A program made the translations under genes and the position numbers. Shown piece after piece: positions 1-15,000 of a stretch of 64,000 bases of DNA (its first letter is position 1; each line of letters opens with the position of its first letter). The stretch is from positions 186,001 through 250,000 of the forward strand of contig OY763044.2 of assembly GCA_963666825.2 (NCBI GenBank), written 5' to 3'. This DNA comes from Saccharicrinis sp963666825 (lineage in GTDB: Bacteria > Bacteroidota > Bacteroidia > Bacteroidales > Marinilabiliaceae). The notes beneath the pieces are model-generated. The model saw only the letters and a list, made by a program, of their open reading frames with translations, was not told the origin of the DNA and did no database searches.

Positions 1-1
1 A

Positions 2-2485
2 GGAAGTAAGTTGAAAATTACAGCTGTACAAACAGGAACTAAACTATGGACTGCTGAATATAAGCGACCTAATAGTACTTATGAAAATTATTCGTTTCCT
101 TTAACCGCTATTAATAGTCATGAATACTGGAGCTTGTCAACTCCAGGAGGGGGTCAGGCTAAAGTGCAGTTAGGATGGGATTCAGGTAGCGATATTACTC
201 CTGGTATAACAGAACATGGATTAACAGATATCAGGGTTGTTAATTATGATGGAGCTGATTGGCAAGAGATTGCTTCTACCGCAAGCGGTTCAGAGACAAG
301 TGGTAGTGTAATTACAGATAGCCGTGTAACAGTGGCCGAAGAAGGTACTGACTTTACAACTGCAACTGTAAATACAAATAAACCAAAAGTTAGATTGAAT
401 CCTGATGGTTCTTTATGTGATTTATCCACAGGTATCAAAGTTGAATTGATATCAACGGTACCTACAGTGGCAGATTATGAACTATCTTATTCAATAGATG
501 GAACTCCTCAAACCGCTGTTGCTGTTAGTAGTTTTCCTTATTACCTACCTACTCCTTCTGTTGGAGTTTATGAAATAACAGGTTTTAAATATGATGATAA
601 AATTCGGGTTGGTGTATATGATGCAACAGCAGTTGAAGTATTTCCAACGCCAACAACTGCTGATGCAGGTGAAGATCAGAGTTTGCAAGGACTAACACAA
701 GCAACCCTGGATGGAAATTCTGCTGTTGTTGGAAGTGGGGTTTGGAGTATTGTTAGTGGTACTGGAGGTTCTTTTGTTGATCCAACAGATCCTGTAACAA
801 AATTTAATGGTACAGCAGGTTCGTCATATGTTCTTAGTTGGACCATTACTAATGGAGATTGCCAGTCTGTTGATCAGGTTACAATTGCATTTCCATTAGT
901 TACTCCACATGTTTGGATAGGAAATACAAATGATTGGTTTACTACCAGTAACTGGTCTGATGGAATTATTCCTGATGAAACGGTAGATGTTACATTAAGT
1001 GCCGTAACTTCGCCCAAAGTTGATGCTGTTATTAATAATACAACAGAAGCAAAAGTAAAGAATTTAACTATTGAGAGCGGAGCTTCCTTAACTCTTTCGG
1101 AGGGAGCGAAATTTACGATAAATGGAGATTTGGTTACTAATGATAATTTAACTATTCAGACCAGTGTTTCCAGTCCTGCATCAGTCTTAGTTTATGGAAC
1201 AGTAACAGGTAATGCTAATTACGAATGGACAGGTTTAACAAATATGTATTGGTGGCATATTGGTCTTCCTGTGACAGGTGTTTCAAATACTGATTTTGAT
1301 GCATCGTACGGAGCTACGGATTATGCGTTAAACAGATATACAACTTCTGGTTGGCAACGAATTGCCGGAATTAATGAGGTTGATGCAGATTACAGTTTTA
1401 GTACAGACTTATTGGAAGGATATTCACTATTACCTCGTTATAATTATGATTTAAAATATTCCGGTGTATTGAATAATGGAGATTATTCTCAATCGTTTAG
1501 TAATGCAGGATGGTATTTAATAGCAAATCCATACCCATCATATTTAGATGTAGAAGATGCCGGTTTTGACAAAGGCAATTTTATCAATACTATTTTCATC
1601 GATGGTTATAATAATACAATATCTATCTATAATACATTAACTAATATTGGTATAAATAATGGAAGCAGATATGTAGCACCTGGTCAGGCAATGTGGCTTA
1701 GAACATATGGTACAAATGATGCTATTTCGATTGCAAATACGGCTCAGGTTCATTCTACAGGTAGTTTAAAATCCTCCGTTGTAGAAGATGATAATATATT
1801 TAGATTTACATTGAGTGGAAATAACAATACAGATGAATCTGCAGTATTAATAAGTGAAGATTTTGGATCTGAGTTAGTTTCTGTTTACGACTCAGAAAAG
1901 AAGATGAATGGCGGAAATATGTTGAATGTTTATTCGTTAAAAGAAAATAAAAATATTGCTATAAACGCACTTCCTTATTTGGAGTCTGAGCAAACTATAC
2001 CTGTTGGATATACGGTATCATCTGCAGGGCTATCTGAATTTACATTCAAAGCATCCAATATTAGTAGTTTTAAGAATGATGTAGATGTTTATTTGGTTGA
2101 TAATACAGAAGGTGTCATAATAAATTTAAGAGAAGAACCTTCGTATACATTTACTCCTTCAACTACTGAAAGTAACGATCGTTTAGAATTAAGGTTTAAG
2201 ATGTCAGTAACTACGGATATCGATGATACCAAAGAGGTTGTTTCAAATAGAAATGTGACTGTTTATGCCGCTGGACAAGAAGCAACAGTTAAAGTAACAG
2301 AAGATGTTTTGCTTGAAAAAGATAGACTTATTGAAGTATATGATATTTCAGGTCAATTAGTAAAACAAATTGATTTGGATGATGTAGAAACAACATTTAC
2401 ATTACCTCAGACAAACGCAGTCTATATAATTGCAGTTAAAGCAGGTGGTTATTCTTATCAACAAAAAGTAGTTACTCAAAATTAA
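2..2485 (+). CDS. C-terminal part of a large secreted T9SS-type protein (5' end outside window)
   Basis: The reading frame is open to the left edge (codons from base 2), so this is the end of a longer gene and the TTG at 11 is not a convincing start. About residues 215-300 form a PKD/Ig-like segment beginning TADAGEDQSLQG. A beta-rich region follows with the W-containing linker 'HVWIGNTNDWFTTSNWSDG', then about 400 residues with WTGLTNMYWWHIG, ATDYALNR and WYLIANPYPSY. The last ~75 residues (RLIEVYDISGQLVKQ ... YSYQQKVVTQN) resemble a type IX secretion sorting domain: beta strands, a 'YDISG' turn and a basic end. From about residue 400 onward it is clearly homologous to the end of the next gene. 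Probable role: secreted or surface-anchored adhesin or structural protein. The ligand is not visible from the sequence. Confidence 0.8.
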   Translation, partial: GSKLKITAVQTGTKLWTAEYKRPNSTYENYSFPLTAINSHEYWSLSTPGGGQAKVQLGWDSGSDITPGITEHGLTDIRVVNYDGADWQEIASTASGSETSGSVITDSRVTVAEEGTDFTTATVNTNKPKVRLNPDGSLCDLSTGIKVELISTVPTVADYELSYSIDGTPQTAVAVSSFPYYLPTPSVGVYEITGFKYDDKIRVGVYDATAVEVFPTPTTADAGEDQSLQGLTQATLDGNSAVVGSGVWSIVSGTGGSFVDPTDPVTKFNGTAGSSYVLSWTITNGDCQSVDQVTIAFPLVTPHVWIGNTNDWFTTSNWSDGIIPDETVDVTLSAVTSPKVDAVINNTTEAKVKNLTIESGASLTLSEGAKFTINGDLVTNDNLTIQTSVSSPASVLVYGTVTGNANYEWTGLTNMYWWHIGLPVTGVSNTDFDASYGATDYALNRYTTSGWQRIAGINEVDADYSFSTDLLEGYSLLPRYNYDLKYSGVLNNGDYSQSFSNAGWYLIANPYPSYLDVEDAGFDKGNFINTIFIDGYNNTISIYNTLTNIGINNGSRYVAPGQAMWLRTYGTNDAISIANTAQVHSTGSLKSSVVEDDNIFRFTLSGNNNTDESAVLISEDFGSELVSVYDSEKKMNGGNMLNVYSLKENKNIAINALPYLESEQTIPVGYTVSSAGLSEFTFKASNISSFKNDVDVYLVDNTEGVIINLREEPSYTFTPSTTESNDRLELRFKMSVTTDIDDTKEVVSNRNVTVYAAGQEATVKVTEDVLLEKDRLIEVYDISGQLVKQIDLDDVETTFTLPQTNAVYIIAVKAGGYSYQQKVVTQN

Positions 2486-2512
2486 GAATAGAGATTGTTT
2501 TGTATAATATTT

Positions 2513-2546
2513 AATCCGGTAGCAAATTGTTACCGGATTTTTTTTT
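2513..2546 (+). terminator. Intrinsic terminator after the first secreted protein
   Basis: A 9-bp perfect stem, AATCCGGTA (2513-2521) with TACCGGATT (2531-2539), can be extended by a C-G and a G-T pair around a 5-nt loop, and is followed by a run of T. It lies 28 bp after the stop codon at 2485. Confidence 0.9.
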
Positions 2547-3093
2547 CTAGCTAAAATGAGTTCGGTGTACCTTGTATATTAAGATATTCAAATAAATAGT
2601 GTTTAACTATTTATCATGTAAATCGGTATATTCATCAATATTAGTTTATATTTCGGTTGTTGAGAATAAATATTAGTCTATTTTTACCCTCGTATAATTA
2701 ATTCTCCCCCCCGTTTGATTTTAATTATATGTAATGAAGTAGAAAGAATTTTATCTGTCTGGATATGCCCAATAGCAGTTTAACGTTTTTTTTATGTATT
2801 ACATATCAATAAAGTTGATTTAAAACAATTAGCTGTTAGATAAACATGCCTTGTTTTGAGGTTTTGTTAATGGATGAATTTTGATTGTTCTGCATGTTAT
2901 TTAAGAACCTTAGATTATACACTAATGTATATTTTTGAGTTCTTTTATCATGAAATTGCAGTCATTCATCATAAAAAATGCATTCAATATTTAAGAATTT
3001 GAACAAATACGTAGAAAGGACGTATGAAAATTTATTTTTGTAACTGTTTTACAATATGTAACATAGTTTTGGGACTGGTTTAACTATTATTTT
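2547..3093. other. AT-rich spacer upstream of the giant gene
   Basis: About 550 bases with no credible gene. It holds a short C-run near 2704 and, close to the giant gene, a possible -7 element described separately. I see no repeats, tRNA or transposon ends. Confidence 0.6.
3033..3040 (+). promoter_or_regulatory. Possible -7 promoter element of the giant gene
   Basis: TATTTTTG fits the Bacteroidota TAnnTTTG -7 pattern, 53 bp before the ATG at 3094. No TTTG lies at the usual -33 distance (the nearest is at 2998-3001, too far upstream), so this is only a candidate. Confidence 0.3.
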
Positions 3094-6000
3094 ATGATAT
3101 CTAAATTTACTTTTTTACAAGGTTCTCTTATTTTATTACTATTAATTGTTTCTATACAATTATCTGCACAAGCAGAAGGTGATTACCGTACGAAATCAAC
3201 GGGACCATTAAATTGGTCAGACCCTGCTACATGGGAGGTATACACTTCAGGGAGTTGGGAAGATGCAACGGAATATCCCGGGCAGTCAACTGGAACTGGG
3301 GATGTTGAAATAGTGTCTGATGGTGCTAATATAACTTTGGATATTAGTCCTGCTAATGCTATTGGTAGCATTACTTTTTCTGATGGAACCACAACAGCCA
3401 CGGATATTACAATGGGAACAAATTCATTAACCGTGACAGGAGCCATAACTTTTGGTATTCCATCTGCTGATGCCGGCGATCAAAATATCTTTGTTAATTC
3501 AGGTACTCTTACTTGTGGTTCTGTTACAATGGTAAATACGGGAGATAATACTTTTGATACCAGAATTGATATTGATACAGGTACATTAACCGTGAATGGT
3601 GATATTACCATGGCAAACTCAAATCGTAACAATATTCGTTTTGTAGATACAGGTACAGGAGAATTGTATATTGAAGGTGATTTTAATGGTAATGGTTTTT
3701 CGCGTGGTAGTTCAACCGTTTATTATGTTAATGCATCAGAGCAGATTGTAGGTAATTGTTACTACAATAATTTAGTTTTAACAGGTGGGAACAAATCACT
3801 TAGGCAAAGTACTTATGTTTATGGTACTATGACTTTAGGTACTGTTTTAGATATAGCAAATAGGCAACTTTACTTTGGAAATGCAGCAGAATTGCTTCCT
3901 GAAACTACATTTAGTTCCTCTGCAATGATTAATATATCCAATAATGGAAATGTTAGAAGAAATGGAAATGAAGAATCTGACTATATAATGACTTATCCTG
4001 TTGGTATAGGCACTGATTATACTCCCCTTAATATTACATCAGCTTCTATGAGTGATCCAAATGGGGATCTTTATATTAGATTATATGGTAGCAAACATAC
4101 ACTTACAACCGGTAGTGATAATGCATTAACTAGGTATTGGGCTATTAGTTCAACAAATGTAACCTTCACTTCTGTTTCCGGAACCTTTACATATTCAGAT
4201 AATGATGTTTTATCACCTATTGATGAAAATCAATTAACTGCAGTTGGGCGTTTTGATGGAAGTGACTGGCAAGTTAATGAGATAACAACAGGATATGATC
4301 ACGTATCAAATCAAATATTGTTTACTAACGTGTCAACTGTTATAGGAGAATGGACTTTAGGTGAGGCTACAGGTTGTTTTGATGGACTACCCTTGGGTAC
4401 TTTTACAGTTCAGGATGGTAGATGGGATGCTGCATCAACATGGAATACTGGTATTATTCCTGCAACTGATGGTTCAGAGGATGTAACCATTTATCATAGT
4501 GTATATCCTAATAATGGATATGCAGCTATTCATGTTAAGAGTTTATCAATTAAAAGTGGTGCATATTTTAGTACGTATACAACTGCAGTAACTGTTGATA
4601 ATGATGTTGTAGTTGATGGTCAAATGAGAGATAGTAATATAAATGGATCTACTTTTGATATTGGAGGTAATTTATCTATAGGAGAAGATGGTGATTATGA
4701 TGTGGAATACGGAACTGTATCAGTTGCTGGAAATGTAACAGTTGCGGGTTTAATGGATGATAGCCAAGCAACAGGAGAGTTGAATATTGGAGGTAATTTA
4801 CAAGTTGCTGCTACTGGAGATCTTAATATTCAAAACAACATTTTGAACGTAACAGGAACATCTAGTATTTTTGGTATAGTTCAAGATACAGATGGTGATG
4901 GTTCCAGTACTTTTAACGGACTATTAACAGTGGAGTCTGGAGCTATATTTACTTCAAATGTTGATGATTTCACATTTAATTCAGGACTTGAAAATAATGG
5001 TACGTTTACAAATTCATCGTCATATAATTTACTATCAGATCTAACAATAACTGGTTCTTCGGAGTTGCAGTTTACTAATGATTTGTATATAGCAGATAAT
5101 GTCACATTAACCAATGAAAATACAGGTGGAATTAGTATTACTGATATTTTTGATGGATTGGGTGATAATGCATCAGTAATAAATACAGGACTGATCAGTT
5201 ATTACAGAGCTTATAGGATACCCATGCTAAGTGGAACGTTAGATTGTTCATCAAATGCGAATACATTTAATTATAAAGGAAATGGACGACAATATGTTAA
5301 GGCAACATCTTATTATAACCTGATTTTATCCAATAGTGAAGATAAAGAACTACAAGGTACAACTTCAGTACTCAATAGTTTAACAACTGCAGATGATGCT
5401 GATTTTGAATGTTTAGGTAATGATCTTGTTATTACAGGCTCAGTAACGCATGGCTCTAATGGCGAATTTACAACAGGGAGTAATACCGTTACCTATAATG
5501 GCAATGCTGATCAAGATATACTGGATATTACTTATGACGGTAATTTGGTTTTGGACGGTTTGGGTAATAAATCACTTCAAAATACAATAACTGTAAATGG
5601 AGATATCATAGTACAAGGAACTTCTATTTTAGATTTAAACAGTCAGCAACTTAATACATCAGCTAATATTACAATTAATAATGGAGCAACTCTTAGTGTA
5701 GATGAAAATGCTACATTGCAAATTGCTGATGGTGTGACACTGGATAACAATGGTATTTTTAAAGTAGTTGGTTCATCTGGTAATCCAGCAACTATTACGA
5801 CTTCCGGTTCTGGAGGATACACAATAGATCAATCTGACGCTTCAGCTGAGTTCCATGCGTCTTATGCTAGCTTTGATTACACAGGAGGAATTACTATTTC
5901 TGATGGTACTGTTGATGCAACAAACAATTTTTCAAACTGTACTTTCTCAAATGGTACTGGAAATGAATATCTTAATATTGGAGGATACGATCCAATCGGA

Positions 6001-9000
6001 GGGTTGTCGTCAATTCAAAATGTGACATTTGAATCCGGACCTTCTTACAATGTATCTCGTACTTCAGGTACAGATGTAGTGACTTTTGTACAGGCTACAG
6101 GTGATTTGTCCGGTGAGAACCACGATAATGACAATGGAAATCCAGGAACATTAATTGAATGGACTGATCCTACTTCTATTTATTATTCAACAGGTGATGT
6201 ATCTGCCTATGCAACTGCCTCATGGTCTCACAATGAAGATGGAACTGGAGGAAATCCTACATTGGCACAACTAACTGATGGAACTTTAACTTTAATAGTT
6301 CAGGATGATCATACAGTAACTTTAGATAACAATGGAGATATTAATGTACGAAAACTAATTGTAGGAGAAGGAAACACTGGTTCATTTATAATAGGAGGAG
6401 ATGCCACCCAGCAAGTTCTTACTATTCAAGAATTATTACAAATTGAAACTGGGGCTACGATTCAATCCGGTTCAGCAGGCGCGCCAGCACATATTTTACG
6501 TTTATACGGTAATGTTGTTAACAACGGGAATTTTGATTTAAGACAATCTTTTACTTCTGTTGTTAATACTGAAGTATATGGAAATATGGTATTTAGTGGT
6601 ACTGTTAGTCCAACTTTTAGCCAGCTAACTTTAAAATCAGGTTGCAATGCTACCGCTGATGTAGCTTTAGATGTTGATTGGGATTTAATTCTTGAATCAG
6701 GTGCAGTATTAAATGATGGAGGAAATACGCATACTATTGAATTTAATTGGACCAATAATGGTGGTACATATAATGCAATAGGTGGAATTATATTTGATGG
6801 AGGAACTTCATCAATCACTGCTAGTGGCACAACTACAACTTTTAATGACGTTACATTTAGTGGTAGTGGAATAGTTACCATTAAAGAAGATGTTATTATT
6901 AATGGAAATACATCAATTACAGATGATACTAAAGTGTCAGTTGATAATGTAACTGTTACTGTAAATGGTGATTATACGTTAGATGAAGGATCAGAATATG
7001 TACAGACATCAAACTCAATTAGATTTGAAGGATCAGATGCTCAAACTATTACTTTAAATGGAGAAGAGACTTTCTATAGAGTTTATTTTTCGAATGGGGG
7101 AGCAAATGCAAAAACAATTGTTGGAGATTTAAATGTAGGTGAATGGTTAATGATTAATTCCGGTGCTACAGTTGAAGGGGCTGGAAATCAAACTATACAG
7201 TCGGGATTAAGAGTAGATGGTACCTGTAATTTTTCAGGTATTATTACAATGAATGGAGGTTACATAGATACAAATGATGCTTCTGTTAATAATATTGTTT
7301 TGGGAACAGCTCAATTGGTTATACAGGGAGGTGTTAATTTACGTCATAATGTAACCGGAGAAACAGTTACCATAACAGCCCAAAATGATATTGATGTAAT
7401 AAGTGGTTATATAGTAATAAACGATGATGCGATTCTTGTTGGTCAAAGTACAAATACTTTAAAACTTGAGGCTGGACAAAACTTATATATCCGTGGAGCA
7501 GATAATTTTCCTGATAATTTTATATATGATTTTGATCCTACAGCAAATGTAGTTTATGATGCAAGTATTGACCAAACAGTTCGTGGAGGTTTTACTTATG
7601 GTAGAATTTATTTAAGATATGCCAATAGAAAAACTGTAGATGGACCATTAACAATTACAGGGCAATTATACTTACGTGATGAAGCTACACTTGATCTTGG
7701 AACTTTTTCTCATGTGTTTTCAGGATCATATATTTATAATGGTACAGATCATAATGGGTCTATTGATGGTTCGAGTGCTACATTTACAATTGGAGGAATC
7801 GATGCTAATCAAACATTAGAGGCTAATGGTACTGGTACTTATACTTTTGGTAATCTTATTTTAACTCAAAACGGAGCAACAGCAACCCGAACTCAAACAA
7901 TTAATAATGATTGTAATATTATTGTTACAGGAGATTTGACTATTAATAATGTTGGAGGAACAGAGGCAATACAGCATATTGTTAACTTAAATTCAAATCC
8001 AATAGGAGGTCCTGCTGGTAGTTTCTACTTAGGAGCTTATTGTCAGTTGAATGTAGATCATCTTAATTTTGGAAATGATGTAATTGATAATTTTACCGCT
8101 ACATCTTTTGATGTTAATAGTACAGTTTTTTATAGTTTAGACGGAGGAAGTCCAACAGATACTGGAAATCCTATCGATGTGGCAAAAAATCAGTATGTTG
8201 CAGATGGAGTAACTTATGGTAATGTTCTTTTTGCTAATGGTAATAAAGTTGCCGAAGGAAACTTAGATATTAATGGAGATCTTAAAAGATCTGGTACATG
8301 TGTTTTTTATGACGGAGGATATGAACATAAACTTGCCGGTAATTGGAAACTGAATAGTTCCGTTTATTATACAGAATCTTCGGCTACAGGTACAATTATT
8401 TTTGATGGTGTAGATCAGGATATAGATGGAGTTAACTTTAATAATGTAACAATCTCTAATTCAGGGACTGCAAATTTATTTAATTCATTAAATATTTACG
8501 GAAACCTAGTTGTAGAGGATGGTAGTAAATTTGAGACCTCTACTCTAAATATGAATATAGGTGGAAATGTTACAGTTAATGGAACTGGTGAATATACTCA
8601 AACAACAGGTTATACTTATTTAATAGGAGATGATAATCAAAACTTGGTTCTTTCCGCAAATAGTTGCTTTGGCTATTTAACAATAAATAAGTCAAATTCC
8701 TTGGCACAGACAGTTTCAGCTTTATCAGATATTAAAATATTGCATGATTTTAATATTACAGCAAATGCGGGGATTTTTGATATTACTAATCAACAACTTA
8801 CAGTTGGAGATGATATGTATATACGAAACTGTAGAGTTGATGATATTCCAACACAAAACTTTATAGCTAGCGGAAGTACAATAGTGCTTGATGGAACTAC
8901 AGCTCAGTATATTACTTTATATCATGAAAATGATGTAGTCTTTAATAACATTACATTTGAGGGATCGGGAGATAAAACTATCCAATATGGAGATCCAGGA

Positions 9001-12000
9001 TCTGGGTTAGCAGCTTCTCAAAATCTACAAATTCTAGGTAATGTAGTTATCGATGCAACCGTGCTGGATGGATATAATGTAAGTCTTTATGTTCAAGGTG
9101 ATTGGGATAATACTGGAACATTTAATCATTCCAGAACAGTATATTTTGATGGAGTTAATCAATCTGTAAGTTCATCTAATTTTTACCATGTTAACTTTCA
9201 AGGTTCTGGTACAAAAACGTTAGAAGGAAACATTACAGTTTCATATGATTTATATATTGAAGGAACTGCAACATTAGATGCAAATGGTAATGATATTACT
9301 TTAGGTAGAACATGGTATAATGAAGTTGCTGGAGCTGGATATACACATGGAAATGGTAAAGTTGTGTTCAATGGAGCCACCGGAGGATATATATATTCAG
9401 GAACTACTGCAGGTTCTTCTTCCGGGAAAGATTTTTATAGTGTAGATATTAATAAGTCAGATAATTTTATCAGCTTAAGAGGTGATTTATTTGTAGAAAC
9501 AGATTTTGATGTAAGTTCAAATACTTTCTATACTAATGAATATGATGTTTATGTTGGTGGCGATTTTAATGTAGGAGGCACATTTTCAAATAATAATAAC
9601 AATGGTACCCTTACTTTAAATGCAAGTGGTGGTACTCATGTTTTTAATCCTAATGGAGCTGTGTTAAGAGGATTTGAAATCAATGCACCAGGTGCTACTT
9701 ATGAGATGCAGAGTGATTTTACATTGGATAATGTAAATATGAATATGCTTGCCGGAACTTTAAATGTAAATGAAAACCAGATTCAGATAAATGATTATAA
9801 CAGATCTTTGGAAATTAATGGAGGGATATTAAATATTGAAGGAGGTTCAACAATCTTGTTTACAAATCAACAAACAATTAATTTAAATAGCGGAGAGTTA
9901 AATATCGTTGGAGAAGATGGAAAGACTGCAAAATTAAGTAATTCTCACGTTGATAATCATTTTTCTATTAATGCATTAGGTGGTGATTTTTCTGCAAATT
10001 ACTATAGAGTTCAAAATGGTCAAATTGTAATTACAGGAGCAACTATTGATGCAACAAATAACTTAAGTAACGGTACTTTTGTTGAAGGTGATGCTGGTAC
10101 AGCATACATTACACTTACAGATGTTGATCTTGGAACTGGTATTTCCTTAAGTAATATGATCTTTAATAGCGGGGCTGATCATAATATATCTCGTACATCA
10201 GGTACTGGAGTTGTAAATGTACTGGATGCATCAGGAGGTATGGCAGGTGAAGCCTTTGAAGAGGATGATGGAACTCCGGGTACTTTAATTGAATGGACAT
10301 TTCCTGCAGGATTTTTCTGGGATGGTGGATATGCTAGTGATAATACCAATTGGCATCAGGCAGAAAACTGGTCAGGTAATACGGTACCAGGAATTAATGA
10401 TATTGTATATTTTGATCACACATATGTAACTGGAACTTATAATGTTTTAATCTCAGATGATAATGCAGATTGTAGCAGACTAAACATAACGGATACTTCT
10501 GGTGCAAATTCTATTAATGTTACTATTGGTAGCGGAAATACTTTAAATGTAGATCAGCATGTTGTTATTGGTGACAATACCAGTTTAACTCAGGAAGATA
10601 ATACAGCCTTAATATATGTTGGTGAAAACTGGACTAACCAGGGAACATATAATCATAATAATTCAAAAGTCGTATTTAATGCTTCATCTGGAAACTATAT
10701 AATTTCTACAGGAGGAATATCTGATGGAAGTAAATTCTATGATGTAGAAATAAATGCAGGAACTTCGGTATATACTTTGGATTTACCAATGGTTGTAGAA
10801 AATGATTTAACTATTAATGCCGGAACATTGGATTTAGCATCATCTTCAAATGATGTGAACATTGGTGGTGATTGGTATATTGATCAGGAAAATGGTGGAA
10901 GTTTCGTTTCTAACACTGCAGATGTTACATTTGACGGAACACTGCAATCAATTACCAATGGCGTATTCTATAATTTAATTATTGAAGGAAGTTCTTCAAC
11001 TACTTTAAATTCAAATATTGCTATAGAGGGAGAGCTAATCTTAAATGATGGATCTACACTTGATGCTCAGGATCGAAATATTTATGTGCGAGGTAATTGG
11101 CAAAATAATAATGGTACTTTTTCTCAAACAGGTTTAGGAGCTGTATTATTTGATGGTTCTGATAATCAATATATAGATAATGGAACAACAGGGACAACTT
11201 TTAATAATTTAACATTTTCTAATGGTTCAAACCGAAGTAAATATCTTCAAAATAATATTAATGTAAATGGAAATGTATTAATTAATGAAGGCTCTGGTGT
11301 TTTAAATGTGGAAACATATTTAATTACAGGAGTAGGTTCTGATAATACTTTTACATGTAATGAAGACCTGGAAGTTGAGGGAGAAAATAATTTCCCTACA
11401 GGATTTGAAAATATAGACTTATCAGATGCAAGTTTAGTACGATATTATGCCGACATAGACCAATATATTTATCCAACATCATATGGTAATTTAAGTTTAC
11501 GAAGATTAACCGACGGTGTGGATCTTCCGGTAAAAACAGCTTTAGGTGATTTAACAATTGTAAATACACTTTATCTGAGCAGTGGTACGCGTCCGGTTAA
11601 TTTAGATATGGAAACGAACGATGCTAATATTATATTATCAGGTAGTATAAGTTTTGTGGAAAATAACCTTATTACTTGGGGAACCGGAAATTCAACGTTA
11701 GATCACATTGGAACTACATGGTATATAGATCAGGATATTACAACTTTTAATAATGTAATATTAGAAGGTAGCGGAAATAAATATACTCAGGGTAACTTAG
11801 GTATTACAGGAGATTTAACTGTTAAAAGTGGAGTAGATTTAAGAATGTATAATAGTTCAGATAGAAATGACTTTAGAACTATAACAGGAACTGCTGATCA
11901 TACTATTACTCTTGAAACAGGGGCAAGAATTATTAATTCAAGACCATCTACCGATGGAGTTGCTATTCCGGAAGGTTTTGGTTCTTATGATTTTAATGAG

Positions 12001-15000
12001 AACAGTTCTTATTATCTATATGGTAATGGAATTGATCAAACTGTATATACTGGTTCTGACATAGCATATGGTAATTTAATCTTCTCTAGTACGAAAGATG
12101 TTACGGGAGACGGAATTGCAAATCTAGATGTAAATGGAAACTGGGATTTAAATGAAGCAACTTATTATGATGGTGGTACAGATATGGAAGTTGCAGGTTC
12201 TGATATTATTTTTAACAGGTATGTGGCTTCATCAACAGATCGAAAACTAATTTTAAATGGTTTAAGAGATCAATCATTAAGAGAAGATGATAGTAGTATT
12301 TCTCAATTAGAGCTTTCTACAATAGAGTTTACTGGAACTGGAGTTAAAACTATCTATAGTCATGCAAATATTTCAGGAGATCTTTTTATAGATTCAGATG
12401 TAACATTGTTAACTGGTTATAATATTTATTTTACAGGTATAAACTGGCAAAATGATGGATATTATCAACAGACTGGTAATACTTTATTCTTTAATGGAAC
12501 ATCTGATCAGACTATAGATCCAGGTGTATTGGACCCAGATAACTATTATCAAACAGTTGAGTTTAATGGTTCATCAACAAAGACATTTGTTAATAATGGG
12601 ATAGACATAAATAACGATTTGGTTATTAATGAGGGAACTGTTGATTTGGCAAATTATGATTATTATTTATATGATGAGTTATATAATATTTCAGGTGGAA
12701 CATTAATTAGCCAGAATGCTAATTTATACTTAGATGGAACTTATCAAAACATAGAAACTCCTGATTTTACAATAAAAAACATTACATGTAGCGGAGGAGG
12801 TTCAAAATATTTATATTCAGATTGGACTATAAAAAATGATTTACTTATAGAATCTGGTGTTACGCTTAATACAAGTAGTAATTCAACTGATTATGATATT
12901 TATATTGGAGGAGACTGGACTAATGAAGGAACATTTGTAGATAATACAGGAAAAGTAACGTTTAACGGTTATTTATCTCCGGTAAGAATTACAAGTGGAG
13001 GATCAAACTTTTATGATGTAGACTTTATTCCAACAACTGCAGTTACATATACCTTGGAAAGTGAATCCACCACTTTCCATAATCAAATGAATATTGAAAG
13101 TAATGCCAATCTTAATTTAAATAGTAAAGAATTATATTTAGGTAGAGATAATACTTCAGCTATAACACATACAATAAACGGAAGTCTTACTATTGATGAA
13201 AATGCCTTTTTATATGTAAATAATGATGATGAACAAACAACTTTAGATGTATATGGTTCCTTTAATATTGTAGGGGCAAGCGCATCGGAAGTAGCCACTC
13301 TAACTAGCGAAACTACTTCAACTTATCGTAATAAAACTATAGTTAATATTCAACCGGGAGCTACATTTGGAGCGAGGTATTATCTGATTGAATATATTGC
13401 TGATGAAGGTCTGAACTTAATGGAAGGATCTACTTTAGATGCGGTAAATAATTTTTCCGACGGAACATTTATGGGACTGAGAAATCAGCAGGATGCCAGA
13501 TATATAGTTTTGGAAAGTGATTATTCAGGAGGAAATATTAGTAATGTTTCATTTAGTTATGATCAGGTTCCTGTACTGGGTAAACATTATAATGTAGAAC
13601 GTAAACTAGCTTCAACAGATATAACTTTTGAAAACGTTTCAGGCGCTATTGGTAGTTATCGTTTTGAGGATGATGATCAAACACCTGCTTATGATAATGG
13701 TAAGCTTAGATGGCCAGAGATTACTGAAACCAACTGGACTGGTGCGATTAGTACTGATTGGCATAATGATGGAAACTGGGATAATGGAGTTCCAACAGCA
13801 ACTATAGATGCAATCATTGGTCAACAAGATAATATTGCTATTTTATTTAGTGGTGCCGCTGAGTGTAAAAGTCTTAAAATTACAGATGGTACTTTAAGAA
13901 TTGAGGATAATATGGATATCACTGTAAATGGTGATGTATTAGTTGACGAAGGTGTATTGTATGTAAATTCTTCAGGTAGTGAAATTACTGTTGGAGGTGA
14001 TTGGACAGTTAATCAATATGGTAACTATTTACATGGAAATGGCTCAATATTATTTAATTCACCCAATGGTTCTGTTAATATACTTCCAGGTGGTTCAAGT
14101 TTCTATAATATTACTTTTAATAATGCACTAACAACTTTCAATCTTATCGGAAGTGATATTGATATAGATGGTAATCTTAATATTTACAATGGAAAGGTTT
14201 CGCCTTCTACAAATAATTATACATATAACTTATATGGAAATTATATAATTACTAATGGTGAATTTGATACTTCAGGATCTAATACAGGTACGATTGTTTT
14301 AAGTTCAGATGTTGACCAGACTGTTACTAATGGTATCTTCTATGATCTAACTGTAGATGGATCCGGAAATAAATTGTTCGAAGGAAACATTGTAATTGAT
14401 GGAAGTACTCAAGTAAATAGTGTATTATCAGCTCAAACAGGTAGTAACATATTATTTAATGGAGATGTTACGATTGATGCAGCCGCAACCTTTGAAGATG
14501 GAGATGAGAATCATCAGTTTAAAGGTCGAAATTGGTATGGAGATGGAACTTATTCAGGAAATGGTACTATTACATTTAATCGCACATCCAATGATCAAAA
14601 TATTTACGCATCAACTTTTAATAATGTCGTTGTTGATTGTAGTTCAATAGTATTGTATTTAAGAGAAGATATTTCTATTAATGGAGATTTAACTTTTAAA
14701 AGTGGTATTAGTAGTGTAAATCTTCTTACAAATACAATTACAAATGATGGATCAGGAACATTTTCTATAGAAGATGGGGTTGTAACATATATATATGGAG
14801 CGAATAACTTTCCTAAATCATTTGCTACATATGATATTGCTGAAACCAGTGATACCAGATATTACAGTTCTTCAAATCAAAGTGTTGATGGTGTTTCATA
14901 CGGAATATTAAGGTTAGATAATGCAAGTACAAAAACCTTAGCAGGAAATACTGAAGTAAAAGGTCATTTAATTTTTAACGAATCTGTATTAGATGTAAGT